A stretch of 64,000 nucleotides of DNA from CAWIMX01 sp963792785 (GTDB lineage: Bacteria > Acidobacteriota > Vicinamibacteria > Vicinamibacterales > CAVVIG01): positions 248,001-312,000 of the forward strand of contig CAWBXO010000004.1 of the NCBI GenBank assembly GCA_963792785.1, given 5' to 3'. The position numbers and the translations under genes were made by a program. Shown here in pieces: positions 1-8,093 of the stretch. Positions within the stretch are counted from its first letter, which is position 1. Each line of letters starts with the position of its first letter. The notes under the pieces were generated by a model. It made no database searches, was not told where the DNA came from, and was given only the letters and a program-made list of their open reading frames with translations.

Positions 1-1
1 G

Positions 2-745
2 GTCGAGCCCACGCCGTACCAGCGCGATCCGTCCGACCCGCACGTCAAGCGGCTGATGGCCGTCCTCGAGAAGATCGGGCGCTTCCTCGACCCGATCATC
101 TGCATCCGCCACGCCGATCGCTACTGGACCCCGAACGGCAACCACCGCCTGCAGGCAATGCGCCGCCTGGGCGCGAAAACGATCGTCGCCCTCGTCGTGC
201 CGGACGCCGACGTCGCGTTCAAGATCCTCGCGCTCAACACGGAGAAGGCGCACAACCTCAAGGAGAAGTCGCTCGAGACGATCCGCATGGCGCGCGCGCT
301 CGCCGCGTCGAGCGATCACCCCGAGGCGGGCTACGCGTTCGAGTTCGAGCTGCCCGCGTACCTCACGCTCGGCGTGGGCTACGAGGAGCGGCCGAGGCTC
401 GGCGGCGGCGCTTACCAGCCGATTCTGCGGCGCGTGGACGAGTTCCTGGATCTGCCGATGGGCGAGGCGCTCAAGGAGCGCGAGCGGCGAGGCCGGAAGA
501 TCCTGAAGCTGGACGATGCGGTGGGCGCGGCCGTGGCGAAGCTGAAAGCCAAGGGCCTCACCAGCCCGTACCTGCGCCCGTTTGTCGTCTCGCGCGTGAA
601 CTACACCCGCTTCTCGAAGGCGACCTCGTTCGATTTCGACGAGGTGCTCGACAAGATCACGGCGAGCGCGGCGAAGTTCAACGTGGACCGCGTGAAGCAG
701 GAAGACGTCGTGAAAGCCGGCGGCGGCGCCCTGGACGAAGATTAG
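2..745 (+). CDS. ParB N-terminal-domain protein (5' end outside window)
   Basis: The frame is open to the left edge of the window, so the true start is missing; the first internal ATG is at 56. The visible N-terminal part matches a ParB/sulfiredoxin-like domain: a PTPYQRDPSDPHV segment, then a G-R-FLDPI stretch, then the signature NGNHRLQAMRRLGAKTI, which corresponds to the G-x-HR-x2-A-x3-LG motif of the ParB family. The rest is a charged helical region without a recognisable DNA-binding HTH. It could be a chromosome-partition relative or one of the many stand-alone ParB-like nuclease or NTPase-domain proteins. No parA is visible. It ends convergently with the DinB gene and overlaps it by four bases. 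Confidence 0.7.
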   Translation, partial: VEPTPYQRDPSDPHVKRLMAVLEKIGRFLDPIICIRHADRYWTPNGNHRLQAMRRLGAKTIVALVVPDADVAFKILALNTEKAHNLKEKSLETIRMARALAASSDHPEAGYAFEFELPAYLTLGVGYEERPRLGGGAYQPILRRVDEFLDLPMGEALKERERRGRKILKLDDAVGAAVAKLKAKGLTSPYLRPFVVSRVNYTRFSKATSFDFDEVLDKITASAAKFNVDRVKQEDVVKAGGGALDED

Positions 746-1260
746 GCGCGGGCGCGGTAGAACCCGATCAAATCCATCGACTTGGCCGGCTGCGCGCCCA
801 TCTGGCGCAGCATCGTGGTGATCTGCCCGCGGTGATAGCTGCCGTGGTTCACCATGTGCTGGAGCATCTGCCAGAACGCGCTCGCGCCGGCCGTGCCGTT
901 CAGCGTCCGGTACTCGATCACCTTGTTGATGCCGTCCTCGCCGAGGCCGTCGAGGAACGCCCGCGTCTTGCGCTCCTGGGCCGCCCAGGCCGTGCGAAGC
1001 GAGGCGACGTCGGGAAACTGGTCGAACGGCAGCATCGCGTCGGGCGACGTCCCCTGCCAGCGTGAGTACCACGCCCACTCGGCCGAGTAGGTGTGGGCGG
1101 CGGTGTCGCGGATGGACTTGAAACTGCTGCCCATGTCGCGCGTGAACTGTTCGGGGGTGAGCGGGTCGAGCGCGTCGAGCAGGCGATCGCGCGCCCAGTA
1201 GTGGTAGTCGAGCAGGGTCTGCAGATCCTGAAGCGTCACGTCCGCCTCCCTCGCGATCAT
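742..1260 (-). CDS. DinB/YfiT-family metal-binding protein
   Basis: A 172-residue four-helix-bundle protein of the DinB superfamily. Counted from the chosen ATG, the probable metal ligands are H56 (in RDTAAHTYSAEW) and the H139-x3-H143 pair (in HGSYHRGQITTMLRQMG), which is the usual DinB triad. Members act as thiol-dependent transferases or damage-responsive proteins; the substrate cannot be read here. An ATG five codons upstream (1275) lies in the loop of a perfect inverted repeat, so I prefer the ATG at 1260 just after that hairpin. No good ribosome-binding site is seen for either. The gene lies downstream of degP on the same strand, separated by the hairpin. Confidence 0.85.
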   Translation of the reverse strand: MIAREADVTLQDLQTLLDYHYWARDRLLDALDPLTPEQFTRDMGSSFKSIRDTAAHTYSAEWAWYSRWQGTSPDAMLPFDQFPDVASLRTAWAAQERKTRAFLDGLGEDGINKVIEYRTLNGTAGASAFWQMLQHMVNHGSYHRGQITTMLRQMGAQPAKSMDLIGFYRARA

Positions 1261-1288
1261 TCGGGCGGGGCTCATGCCCCGCCCGAAT
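1259..1288 (-). terminator. GC-rich perfect hairpin between degP and the DinB gene
   Basis: Two 13-base perfect arms (ATTCGGGCGGGGC and its complement) flank a 4-base loop, TCAT. The hairpin lies 27 bases beyond the degP stop codon, so it may terminate the regulator-kinase-degP transcription unit, although no T-run follows. It also abuts or includes the start of the DinB gene and could hide its ribosome-binding site. The structure is seen directly; its role is inferred. Confidence 0.5.
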
Positions 1289-1314
1289 CCTAGCAGAGTG
1301 CGGCGGACGCCGGA

Positions 1315-2814
1315 CTAGCCGCGCCCGGGGCGGGCCGTGAGGTAGAGGTTCTGCCCGCCGCGGTTCACCAGCAGCAGCACCGGCCGGTCCGCGTTCTTCG
1401 CGAGCGCGTCGCGCAGCGCGTCGACCGTCGGCACCGCCTGGCGGTTCACCTCGAGAATGACGTCGCCCTGCTGCACGCCGGCGTCGGCGGCGCGGCCCGA
1501 CGCGTCGACGTCGCGCACGAGCAGCCCCTTCAGGTCCTGGTCGACGCCGGCCTGCGACGCCAGCTCCGGCGTGAGCGGCTGCACGGACACGCCGAGCGCC
1601 GTGCCGTTGCTCGATCCGGCTTCAGCGCGCACCGCCTGCGGCGCCGACGCCTCGCCGAGCGTCACGTCGAGCGTGCGCTCGTGACCGTCGCGCATCACCG
1701 TGACCGTGCTCTTGGTGGCCGGCCCCGCCTCGGCCACGGTGTTGCGCAGCGTGTTGACGCTGTCGATCGGCTTGCCGTTGAACGCGGTGATCACGTCGCC
1801 GCGCTCGACGCCGGCGCGCGCGGCCGCGCTGCCGTCGGTGACCGACGAGACGATCGCGCCCTTCACCTCGGTCAGCCCGAGGCTCTTCGCGAGATCCGAC
1901 GTCACCTGCTGCACCGTCACGCCGAGCTGGCCGCGCCGCACGCTCCCGGTCTCGCGCAGGTCCGTCATCACGCGCCGCGCCATGTTCGCCGGAATCGCAA
2001 ACCCGATCCCGATGTTGCCGTTCGACGTGGACAGGATCTGCGAGTTGATCCCGATGAGCTCGCCCTTCGTGTTCACGAGCGCGCCGCCCGAGTTGCCCTG
2101 GTTGATCGGCGCGTCGGTCTGCAGGAAGTTCTCGTAGCTGCCGTCGCCGGCGTCGCCCGTGCTCCGGCCCTTCGCGCTGATGATGCCCATCGTCACCGTC
2201 TGCCCCACGCCGAGCGGGTTGCCGACCGCGAGCGCGACGTCACCGACGCGGACGGCGTCGGAGTCGCCGAGCTGCAGGACCGGCAGGTTGTCGGCGTCGA
2301 TCTTGATGAGCGCGAGGTCCGTCGGCTGGTCCGTGCCCTTGATCTCGGCGTCGAAGGTGCGCCCGTCGGTCAGGTCGACGCGCACCGTGTCGGCGCCGCC
2401 GACCACGTGGTAGTTGGTGAGGATGTAGCCGTCCTTCGACACGATGACGCCGGAGCCGAGGCCGCGCTGGTGGAACTCGCGCGGCTGCTGGGCCTGCGGC
2501 CCGGACGGCCCGCCGAAGAAGCGGCGGAAGAAATCGTCGTCCGGACCCTGGAAGGCCGTGGGCGACATCTTGCCGGTGGTCTCGACGCGCACCGTGACCA
2601 CGGCGGGCGCGACGACCTGGACGACGTCGGCGTACGAGTCGCGCCCGCCGGCCACGGCCTGCGGAAGCGGCGCGGCCGCCGCCGGCTGGGCCACCGGCGC
2701 CGGCGCCGCGTCGAGCACGGCGCCCCGGAGCGCCGCTCCCGCCCCCATCAACAGGACGGCCGTCACCACGGCCAGCCCGCCGCCTACGAGTCGATTCCTG
2801 AGTAGCTGTCGCAT
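1315..2814 (-). CDS. degP: DegP/HtrA-type periplasmic serine protease with two PDZ domains
   Basis: Numbered from the upstream ATG at 2823, the protein has an N-terminal membrane anchor or signal (about 8-30), a trypsin-like protease domain with triad H139 (NYHVVGG), D169 (TDLALIKI) and S245 (NQGNSGGAL), and two PDZ domains (about 298-390 and 408-498). This is the full Do/DegP/DegQ architecture and degrades or chaperones misfolded periplasmic and outer-membrane proteins. AGGGGGA sits directly against the first ATG but at a proper distance from the second (2814), so 2814 is preferred, giving 499 residues. It lies downstream of the sensor kinase and regulator on the same strand, consistent with an envelope-stress target. 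DegP, DegQ and MucD cannot be separated from this alone. Confidence 0.93.
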   Translation of the reverse strand: MRQLLRNRLVGGGLAVVTAVLLMGAGAALRGAVLDAAPAPVAQPAAAAPLPQAVAGGRDSYADVVQVVAPAVVTVRVETTGKMSPTAFQGPDDDFFRRFFGGPSGPQAQQPREFHQRGLGSGVIVSKDGYILTNYHVVGGADTVRVDLTDGRTFDAEIKGTDQPTDLALIKIDADNLPVLQLGDSDAVRVGDVALAVGNPLGVGQTVTMGIISAKGRSTGDAGDGSYENFLQTDAPINQGNSGGALVNTKGELIGINSQILSTSNGNIGIGFAIPANMARRVMTDLRETGSVRRGQLGVTVQQVTSDLAKSLGLTEVKGAIVSSVTDGSAAARAGVERGDVITAFNGKPIDSVNTLRNTVAEAGPATKSTVTVMRDGHERTLDVTLGEASAPQAVRAEAGSSNGTALGVSVQPLTPELASQAGVDQDLKGLLVRDVDASGRAADAGVQQGDVILEVNRQAVPTVDALRDALAKNADRPVLLLVNRGGQNLYLTARPGRG

Positions 2815-2951
2815 GGCAATCATTCCCCCTGGTTACTGTGACCAATCTCGCCGCCGGAACGGCCGAGCGTCGGGCCGGCCCAGTGGCTGCTTGTTCTATT
2901 TGACGACAGACGGGCTTGCGGGGACGTTGCCGGAGGATTACATCGATGAAA

Positions 2952-2996
2952 GGTGGGTCGGGTGGGTCGGGTGGGTCGGGCGGGTCAGGTGGGTAG
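2952..2996. repeat. Tandem 9-mer array (GGTGGGTCG x5)
   Basis: Five head-to-tail 9-base units are seen: three identical GGTGGGTCG copies followed by GGCGGGTCA and GGTGGGTAG. The array lies between the sensor kinase and degP, and the kinase stop codon (TGA on the minus strand, 2985-2987) is inside the fourth unit. A similar 9-mer occurs at 34408-34452. It belongs to the family of word arrays described in the findings. Confidence 0.85.
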
Positions 2997-4319
2997 GCGG
3001 ACCTCGAACGTCGAGCCCCGGCCGGGCTCGCTGCTGGCACTCACGCGCCCGCCATGGGCTTCGACGATGGCCTTCACCAGGCTGAGGCCGAGCCCGAGGC
3101 CCCTCGCGCTGCGGCTGGCGTCGCCGCGGAAGAGCCGATCCCAGATGTGCGGCAGCTCACCGGGGGAGATGCCGGCGCCCGTGTCGCGCACGCGCAGCAC
3201 GGCCGCGCTGCCCTCGCGCACGACCTCGACGGTCACGGCGCCCCCTGAGGGCGTGTACTTGACGGCGTTGTCGATCAGGTTGGCGGCCACCTGCTCGAGC
3301 CGTGTCCGGTCGGCGTCCACGACAATCCCAGCTGGACCCGTGAGCACAAGGCTGATCCCGCGGGACTCGGCCGTGTCGTGATACAGATCGACCGCTCGCG
3401 CGGCGACGTCGGCGAGGGCCACGGGGCCGCGGTGCAGCTCGATCGTCCCGCCCTCGGCCTCGCTGATGTCCATCAGGGTTTCGAGCATGACGAGCACGCG
3501 GTCGGTCTCCTCGACACAGTCGGCCAGCGCCTCGCGGTAGCGGTCGAGATCGGGCGGCCCGGCGAGCGCCATCTCCGCCGAGCCGCGCAGGCGCGTGAGC
3601 GGCGTGCGGAGGTCGTGCGAGACGTTGTCGAGCGAGTCGCGCATCGCGGCGACCAGACGCTCGATGCGATCGAGCATCACGTTGAAGAGTCCCGTCAACT
3701 CGCCGATCGCATCGCCGCCTCCGGCGCCCGCGTCCACCGGCACCCGCGCGTCGGTGCGCCCGGTGCGGATGATCCGCCGCACGGTCCGGTTCAGCCGGCG
3801 GATCGGCTCGGTCGCCGACCGCGTGACCAGCAACCCGCCCGCGACGGCGACGAACACCACGGAGAGCGCCACCAATCCGAGCGCCGCGCGCAGCCGCGCC
3901 AGCGCGGCCCGGCGCGCCTCCGCGCTCTTCCCGACCTGGACGAGCGTGCCGTCGGTCATGCGGAGCGACGCCATCTCGAGATCCGCCGGATCCCAGCCCT
4001 CGGCCATGCCGACGAGCACGGTCTCCTCGCCGCGATCGACCACGCGGACGAACAGCCGCTCGGGCGCGGTCCGCTGCTCGGCGCGGACGGTGTCGGCGAG
4101 CGCCTGGATCCCGCCGCGCGCGTAGACGTCCGCGTATTCCCCGAGCTTGGCCTGGGTGATCTGGCGATCGCGCTCGGCGAGCGACGACGCGGTCACCAGG
4201 TACGTCAGGCCGACGATCGCCGTCGAGCCGAGCACGAAGAGCGTGGCGTACCAGAGTCCGAGCCGCAGGCCGAAGGCCCGCGCCACCGGCGGGCGCCCGG
4301 GCTCAGGCTCGGAGGACAT
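2985..4319 (-). CDS. Membrane sensor histidine kinase (HAMP type)
   Basis: A 444-residue two-component kinase. Transmembrane segments lie at about 17-40 and 145-167 and enclose a short periplasmic sensor region. A HAMP segment follows, then the H-box NVSHDLRTPLTRLRG with phospho-acceptor H235, the N-box ANLIDNAVKYTP (N351), and the G1, F and G2 boxes (DTGAGI, WDRLFRGD, RGLGLGLS). It resembles heavy-metal or envelope sensors such as CusS and QseC. Its start overlaps the end of the response-regulator gene by 17 bases, so the two are translationally linked. DegP follows on the same strand. The last codons run into a 9-mer array that provides the stop. Confidence 0.93.
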   Translation of the reverse strand: MSSEPEPGRPPVARAFGLRLGLWYATLFVLGSTAIVGLTYLVTASSLAERDRQITQAKLGEYADVYARGGIQALADTVRAEQRTAPERLFVRVVDRGEETVLVGMAEGWDPADLEMASLRMTDGTLVQVGKSAEARRAALARLRAALGLVALSVVFVAVAGGLLVTRSATEPIRRLNRTVRRIIRTGRTDARVPVDAGAGGGDAIGELTGLFNVMLDRIERLVAAMRDSLDNVSHDLRTPLTRLRGSAEMALAGPPDLDRYREALADCVEETDRVLVMLETLMDISEAEGGTIELHRGPVALADVAARAVDLYHDTAESRGISLVLTGPAGIVVDADRTRLEQVAANLIDNAVKYTPSGGAVTVEVVREGSAAVLRVRDTGAGISPGELPHIWDRLFRGDASRSARGLGLGLSLVKAIVEAHGGRVSASSEPGRGSTFEVRLPT

Positions 4320-4974
4320 AGCCCACTCCCCGCACCGTGTGCAGCAGCTTCTTCTCGAACGGGCGATCGAGCTTCTCCCGCAGCCGGCTCACGAGCACGT
4401 CGACGACGTTGGTCTGCGGGTCGAAGCTGTACTCCCACACGTGCGAGAGGATCATCGTCTTCGACACGACGGCGCCGGCGTTGCGCATCAGGTACTCGAG
4501 AAGCGCGAACTCGCGCGGCCGGAGGTCCAGCGCGGCGCCGGCGCGCGTGACCTTCCGGCTCAGCAGATCCAGCGAGACGTCGTCGAGCGTGAGCGTCGTC
4601 GCGTCGACGGGCCGTGTCGCGCGGCGCACCAGGGCCTGGACGCGCGCCACGAGCTCGGCGAACGCGAACGGCTTGACGAGATAGTCGTCGCCGCCGGCCT
4701 GCAGGCCGCGCACGCGATCGTCCACCGAGCGCCGCGCGCTCAGGATCAGGACCGGCGTGGCGACCCCGCCCGTGCGCCAGGCCTCGATCACGGCGAGGCC
4801 GTCGCGCCCGGGCAGCATCAGGTCGACGATCGCCACGTCGTACGGACGGGCCGCGCCGGCGGCCAGACCGGCGGCGCCGTCGGCTTCATGATCCACCGCG
4901 AAGCCCGCTTCCCGCAGGCCCCGCACGACAAAGGCCGCGATGGCCGCGTCGTCTTCGACGAGGAGCGCGCGCAT
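4303..4974 (-). CDS. OmpR/PhoB-family response regulator
   Basis: A 223-residue regulator. The receiver domain (1-118) has acidic residues D8 and D9, phospho-acceptor D51 (AIVDLMLPGRDG), S79 and K101 (VKPFAFAEL). A winged-helix DNA-binding domain (about 126-222) ends in the typical TVRGVGYVLRA. The start at MRALLVEDD fits the family; an ATG nine bases upstream (4983) is an alternative. The gene starts 38 bases after the flavin oxidoreductase stop and overlaps its partner kinase. The pair followed by degP suggests a Cpx-like regulon, but target sites were not identified. Confidence 0.93.
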   Translation of the reverse strand: MRALLVEDDAAIAAFVVRGLREAGFAVDHEADGAAGLAAGAARPYDVAIVDLMLPGRDGLAVIEAWRTGGVATPVLILSARRSVDDRVRGLQAGGDDYLVKPFAFAELVARVQALVRRATRPVDATTLTLDDVSLDLLSRKVTRAGAALDLRPREFALLEYLMRNAGAVVSKTMILSHVWEYSFDPQTNVVDVLVSRLREKLDRPFEKKLLHTVRGVGYVLRA

Positions 4975-5012
4975 GCCTCGCATGATATCGGAGCGGCCGC
5001 CGCTCGGGGCCG

Positions 5013-6105
5013 TCACCAGGGCGTTCGAGGGCCGACGCCGCCCGGCGCCGCGCGCAGGTACTGCCGCGGCCAGGCCATCGGACGGCCGAGCGCCTGGGCC
5101 GCGTGCAGCGGCCAGTACGGATCCCGCAGCAGCTCCCGCGCCAGCAGCACGCAGTCCGCGCTCCCGTCGGCCACGATCGCCGCCGCCTGCGCCGCGGTCG
5201 TGATCAGCCCGACCGCGCCGGTCGCAATCGACGCCTCGCGCCGGATGCGCTCGGCGAACGGCGCCTGGTAGCCCGGGGCCGTCGGAATCGCCGCGCCTGG
5301 CACCGCGCCGCCCGACGAGCAGTCGATCAGATCGACGCCGGCCGCCTTCAGGCGGCGGGCCAGCTCCACGGCCTCGTCGAGATCCCAGCCGCCGGGCATC
5401 CAGTCGGTCGACGAGATCCGCACGAACACCGGCAGGCGGTCCGGCCACACGCGGCGGACCGCCCCCGCGACCTCGAGACAGAGTCGCGCGCGGCCGTCGA
5501 ACGATCCGCCGTACGCGTCGGTGCGCGTGTTCACGAGCGGCGACAGGAACTCGTGGAGCAGGTACCCGTGGGCCGCGTGGACCTCGATCACGTCGAAGCC
5601 CGCGGCGCGCGCGCGGCCGGCCGCCGCGGCAAAGGCGTCGACGACCGCGCGCAGATCGGCCGGGCGTCAGCGCGCGCGGCGTCGGGCTGGCGGGAGCGAA
5701 CGGCTCAGCGGCCGGTCCGACCGGCTGCCAGCCGCCGGCCTCCGGCGGCACGGCCGCGACGCCCTCCCAGGGCGGCGTCATGCTCGCCTTGCGGCCCGCG
5801 TGCGCGACCTGGATGCCGGCGGCGCAGCCCTGGTCGTGAATGAAGGCGACGATCCGCGCCAGCCCCTCGACATGGGCGTCGCTCCAGATCCCGAGATCGA
5901 CGGGACTGATCCGCCCCTCGGGCGCGACCGCCGTGGCTTCCGTGAAGACGAGGCCCGCGCCACCGGCCGCGCGGCCGCCGAGATGGACGAGGTGCCAGTC
6001 GTTCGCGAAGCCGTCGCGGCTCGAGTACTGGCACATGGGCGACACGACGATCCGATTCGGCAGCGTGATGTCGCGCAGGGGCAGCGGGTCGAGCAGGTGC
6101 GGCAT
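5013..6105 (-). CDS. NADH:flavin oxidoreductase, old yellow enzyme family (frameshifted)
   Basis: The N-terminal part (from MPHLLDPLPLRDITLPNRIV) and the C-terminal part (from about 5660 downward) are both good YqjM-type OYE sequence but lie in different frames. Landmarks are SPMCQYSS, IQVAHAGRKAS and the catalytic HAAHGYLLHEFLSP. The break is at TCGGCCGGG (5656-5664): removing one base restores reading through an expected LTPADLRAVVDAF segment. One extra C, real or from sequencing, is therefore likely. OYEs reduce activated alkenes with FMN and NAD(P)H. A second ATG at 6114 is possible. The gene follows 6121-6585 closely and precedes the two-component pair. Confidence 0.8.
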
Positions 6106-6120
6106 GCCGATCATTCTCGC

Positions 6121-6585
6121 TCAGCGCGGCTTCTTCGGCGGCGTTGGTCCCTTCGCTGCCTCGAGCAGCGCCCTCGCCGCGAGGCCCGTGCCGAACAACG
6201 GACGGTCGGGATCCGCCCACTGGTAGGCAGGTTTCCCCCATGCGCGGGCGATGAACCGCACGTCCTGGGACGCCGTGAGCCGCTTGAGCGTGGTGTGGAT
6301 CACGGCGACGTCGTTCTCGTACCGGGTGAGGTCAAGCCCCATCGCGCCGAGCTGCGCGCGAATCTCGGCGACGGTGAGCGGCTGTCCGGCGCCGCGCAGC
6401 ACCATGCGGCAGGCGTCGGTGAGGCCAAGCGGCACCGTTGGCTCGAAGCCGCAAAGCTTGAGAAGGCTCCCGACGGTCTGGGTGAGCTGCGCGATGCGCC
6501 GATCGAGGTCGGCGCGCTGGGCGGCGAGGCGTTCGAGCTCCCGGCTCGCCTCGTCGAGCGCCGTCTTGTAGGCGTCGTCGGCCAT
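6121..6585 (-). CDS. Coiled-coil plus winged-helix hypothetical protein
   Basis: A 154-residue protein. Residues 6-45 form a charged helical coiled coil. Residues 52-120 (from TDACRMVLRGAGQPLTVAEI through HTTLKRL and FIARAWGKPAYQW) look like a HARE/HTH or restriction-system-associated winged helix. I do not recognise a named family. The tail is basic and ends in PPKKPR. The gene is divergent from the efflux operon, and the 107-base gap between them carries two inverted repeats, so a regulatory role over that operon is possible but unproven. The flavin oxidoreductase lies just downstream on the same strand. Confidence 0.65.
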   Translation of the reverse strand: MADDAYKTALDEASRELERLAAQRADLDRRIAQLTQTVGSLLKLCGFEPTVPLGLTDACRMVLRGAGQPLTVAEIRAQLGAMGLDLTRYENDVAVIHTTLKRLTASQDVRFIARAWGKPAYQWADPDRPLFGTGLAARALLEAAKGPTPPKKPR

Positions 6586-6593
6586 ACATGCAA

Positions 6594-6610
6594 TTACACA
6601 TTATGTGTAA
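6594..6610. promoter_or_regulatory. Candidate operator in the divergent efflux promoter region
   Basis: TTACACA-TTA-TGTGTAA is a perfect inverted repeat with 7-base arms and is unusually A+T-rich for this genome. It lies 9 bases upstream of the minus-strand start at 6585 and 83 bases upstream of the tolC-type gene, as expected for a site of a dimeric repressor controlling one or both directions. The repeat is visible; the regulator is unknown. Confidence 0.55.
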
Positions 6611-6634
6611 GTCCAGGTCAACGCCCTCCTGGAC
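6611..6634. promoter_or_regulatory. Second inverted repeat in the efflux promoter region
   Basis: GTCCAGG and CCTGGAC arms are separated by 10 bases and directly abut the first inverted repeat. It could be a second operator or a 5' leader hairpin of the efflux operon. Confidence 0.4.
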
Positions 6635-6692
6635 GGCGCGAAAGGTAGTACATTAGTGAACCGTTTCGCCTTCCCGGCGAGAAAGGACCACC

Positions 6693-8093
6693 GTGAAAGC
6701 CCCACTTCCCGGTGCGCTGCTGCTGGCTGCCTGCATGGCGGCCGCGCCGGCCGCCGCACAGACCGACCGCCCCGCGCCGCCGAGAGCCTTCCTGGGCGGC
6801 GTCCCCGATGAGGGCCCGCCGGCCGATCAACTGCTGTCGCTCGGCATCGTTGACGCGATCAATCGCGGACTCACGCACAACCTGGGCCTGCTCAACGCGC
6901 AGAACGACGTCGACCGCGCCCAAGGCTCGCGCTGGCAGGCGTTGAGCGACCTGCTGCCGGATGTGAGCGGGCGCATCGGCGTGACACGCCAGGAAGTGAA
7001 TCTGGCCGCGTTCGGCTTTCCGCTGCCGGCGGGCGTGCCCTCGGTGGTCGGCCCGTTCAACGTCTTCGACGCCCGGCTCTCGGTGTCGCAGTCGGTCTTC
7101 GACCGGAGCGCGATCACCGGCGCGCGGGCCGAGACGCACCGTGTCGCGGCGGCGCAGCACACGGTGCAGAGCGCGCGCGACCTCGTGGTGCTGGTGACAT
7201 CCGACCTCTATCTGGCGGCCCTCGCCGCCCGCACGCGCGTCGACTCCGCCGAAGCGCAGCTGGGCACCGCGCAGGCGCTGTACGATCAGGCCACCGACCT
7301 GCGCACGGCGGGCCTCGTGGCGGCGATCGACGTCCTGCGCGCCGAGGTCGAGCTCGAAACCGCGCGCCAGCGGACGACAGCCGCGCGCAACGGCTACGAG
7401 ACATCGAAGCTCGCCCTCGCTCGCGTGATCGGCCTGCCCCTCGGCCAGCCGTTCACGCTCGTCGACGACGTGCCGTACGTGCCGCCGCCGGAAACCACGC
7501 TCGAGCAGGCGCTCGCGCTCGCCTACCGGACGCGGCCCGACTACCTCGCGGCCCTGGAGCGCGTGAGCGCCGCGGAGGCCGACCGCGCGTCGATCGCGGC
7601 CGAGGCGCTCCCGTCGGCGGCAGTCAACGCCAACTACGGGACGATCGGCCAGTCGGTGGGCGACTCGCACTCGACGTTCAGCGTGACGGGCGCCGTGACG
7701 ATCCCGATCTTCTCGGGCGGCAACCGGCGCGGGCGCCTGGCGCGGGCCGACGCGGCCCTGCGCGACGCCCAGGCGGAGGCCGACGATCAGCGCGCGGGCG
7801 TTTACTATGACATCCGCGAGGCGTTCCTGAGCCTGCAGGCCAGCGAGGACGTGCTCCACACGGCCGAGCGCTCGCGCACGCTCGCGGCGAGCGAGCTCAC
7901 CCAGGCGCGCGACCGCTTCGCCGCCGGCGTGGCGAGCAACGTCGAGGTGGTGCAGGCGCAGGGCGCGGTCGCGGCCGCCAACGAGCAGTACACGGCCGCG
8001 CTGTACCAGTTCAATGTCAGCAAGGCGCTGCTCGCGCGGGGCGTGGGCGGCGCCGAGCAGATGATTCGCGACTTTCTCGGAGGACTGCGGTAA
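6693..8093 (+). CDS. TolC-type outer-membrane efflux channel
   Basis: A 466-residue outer-membrane factor. A signal peptide (about 1-23, ending AAPAAAQ) precedes two tandem OEP repeats rich in Ala-Gln-Arg helices. Marks of the family include LPDVSGRIGV, RDLVVLVTSDLYLAAL, the second-repeat IPIFSGGNRRGRL and EAFLSLQASEDVL. It starts with GTG, with AAAGGA eight bases upstream. Its stop codon overlaps the ATG of the HlyD-type gene (TAATG), and the inner-membrane transporter follows, so this is the channel of a tripartite efflux pump spanning the envelope. Confidence 0.92.
   Translation: MKAPLPGALLLAACMAAAPAAAQTDRPAPPRAFLGGVPDEGPPADQLLSLGIVDAINRGLTHNLGLLNAQNDVDRAQGSRWQALSDLLPDVSGRIGVTRQEVNLAAFGFPLPAGVPSVVGPFNVFDARLSVSQSVFDRSAITGARAETHRVAAAQHTVQSARDLVVLVTSDLYLAALAARTRVDSAEAQLGTAQALYDQATDLRTAGLVAAIDVLRAEVELETARQRTTAARNGYETSKLALARVIGLPLGQPFTLVDDVPYVPPPETTLEQALALAYRTRPDYLAALERVSAAEADRASIAAEALPSAAVNANYGTIGQSVGDSHSTFSVTGAVTIPIFSGGNRRGRLARADAALRDAQAEADDQRAGVYYDIREAFLSLQASEDVLHTAERSRTLAASELTQARDRFAAGVASNVEVVQAQGAVAAANEQYTAALYQFNVSKALLARGVGGAEQMIRDFLGGLR

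Noticed and set aside
1681..2805. Plus-strand frame of 374 codons
   Set aside because: It is antisense to the well-conserved degP gene, without any recognisable motif.
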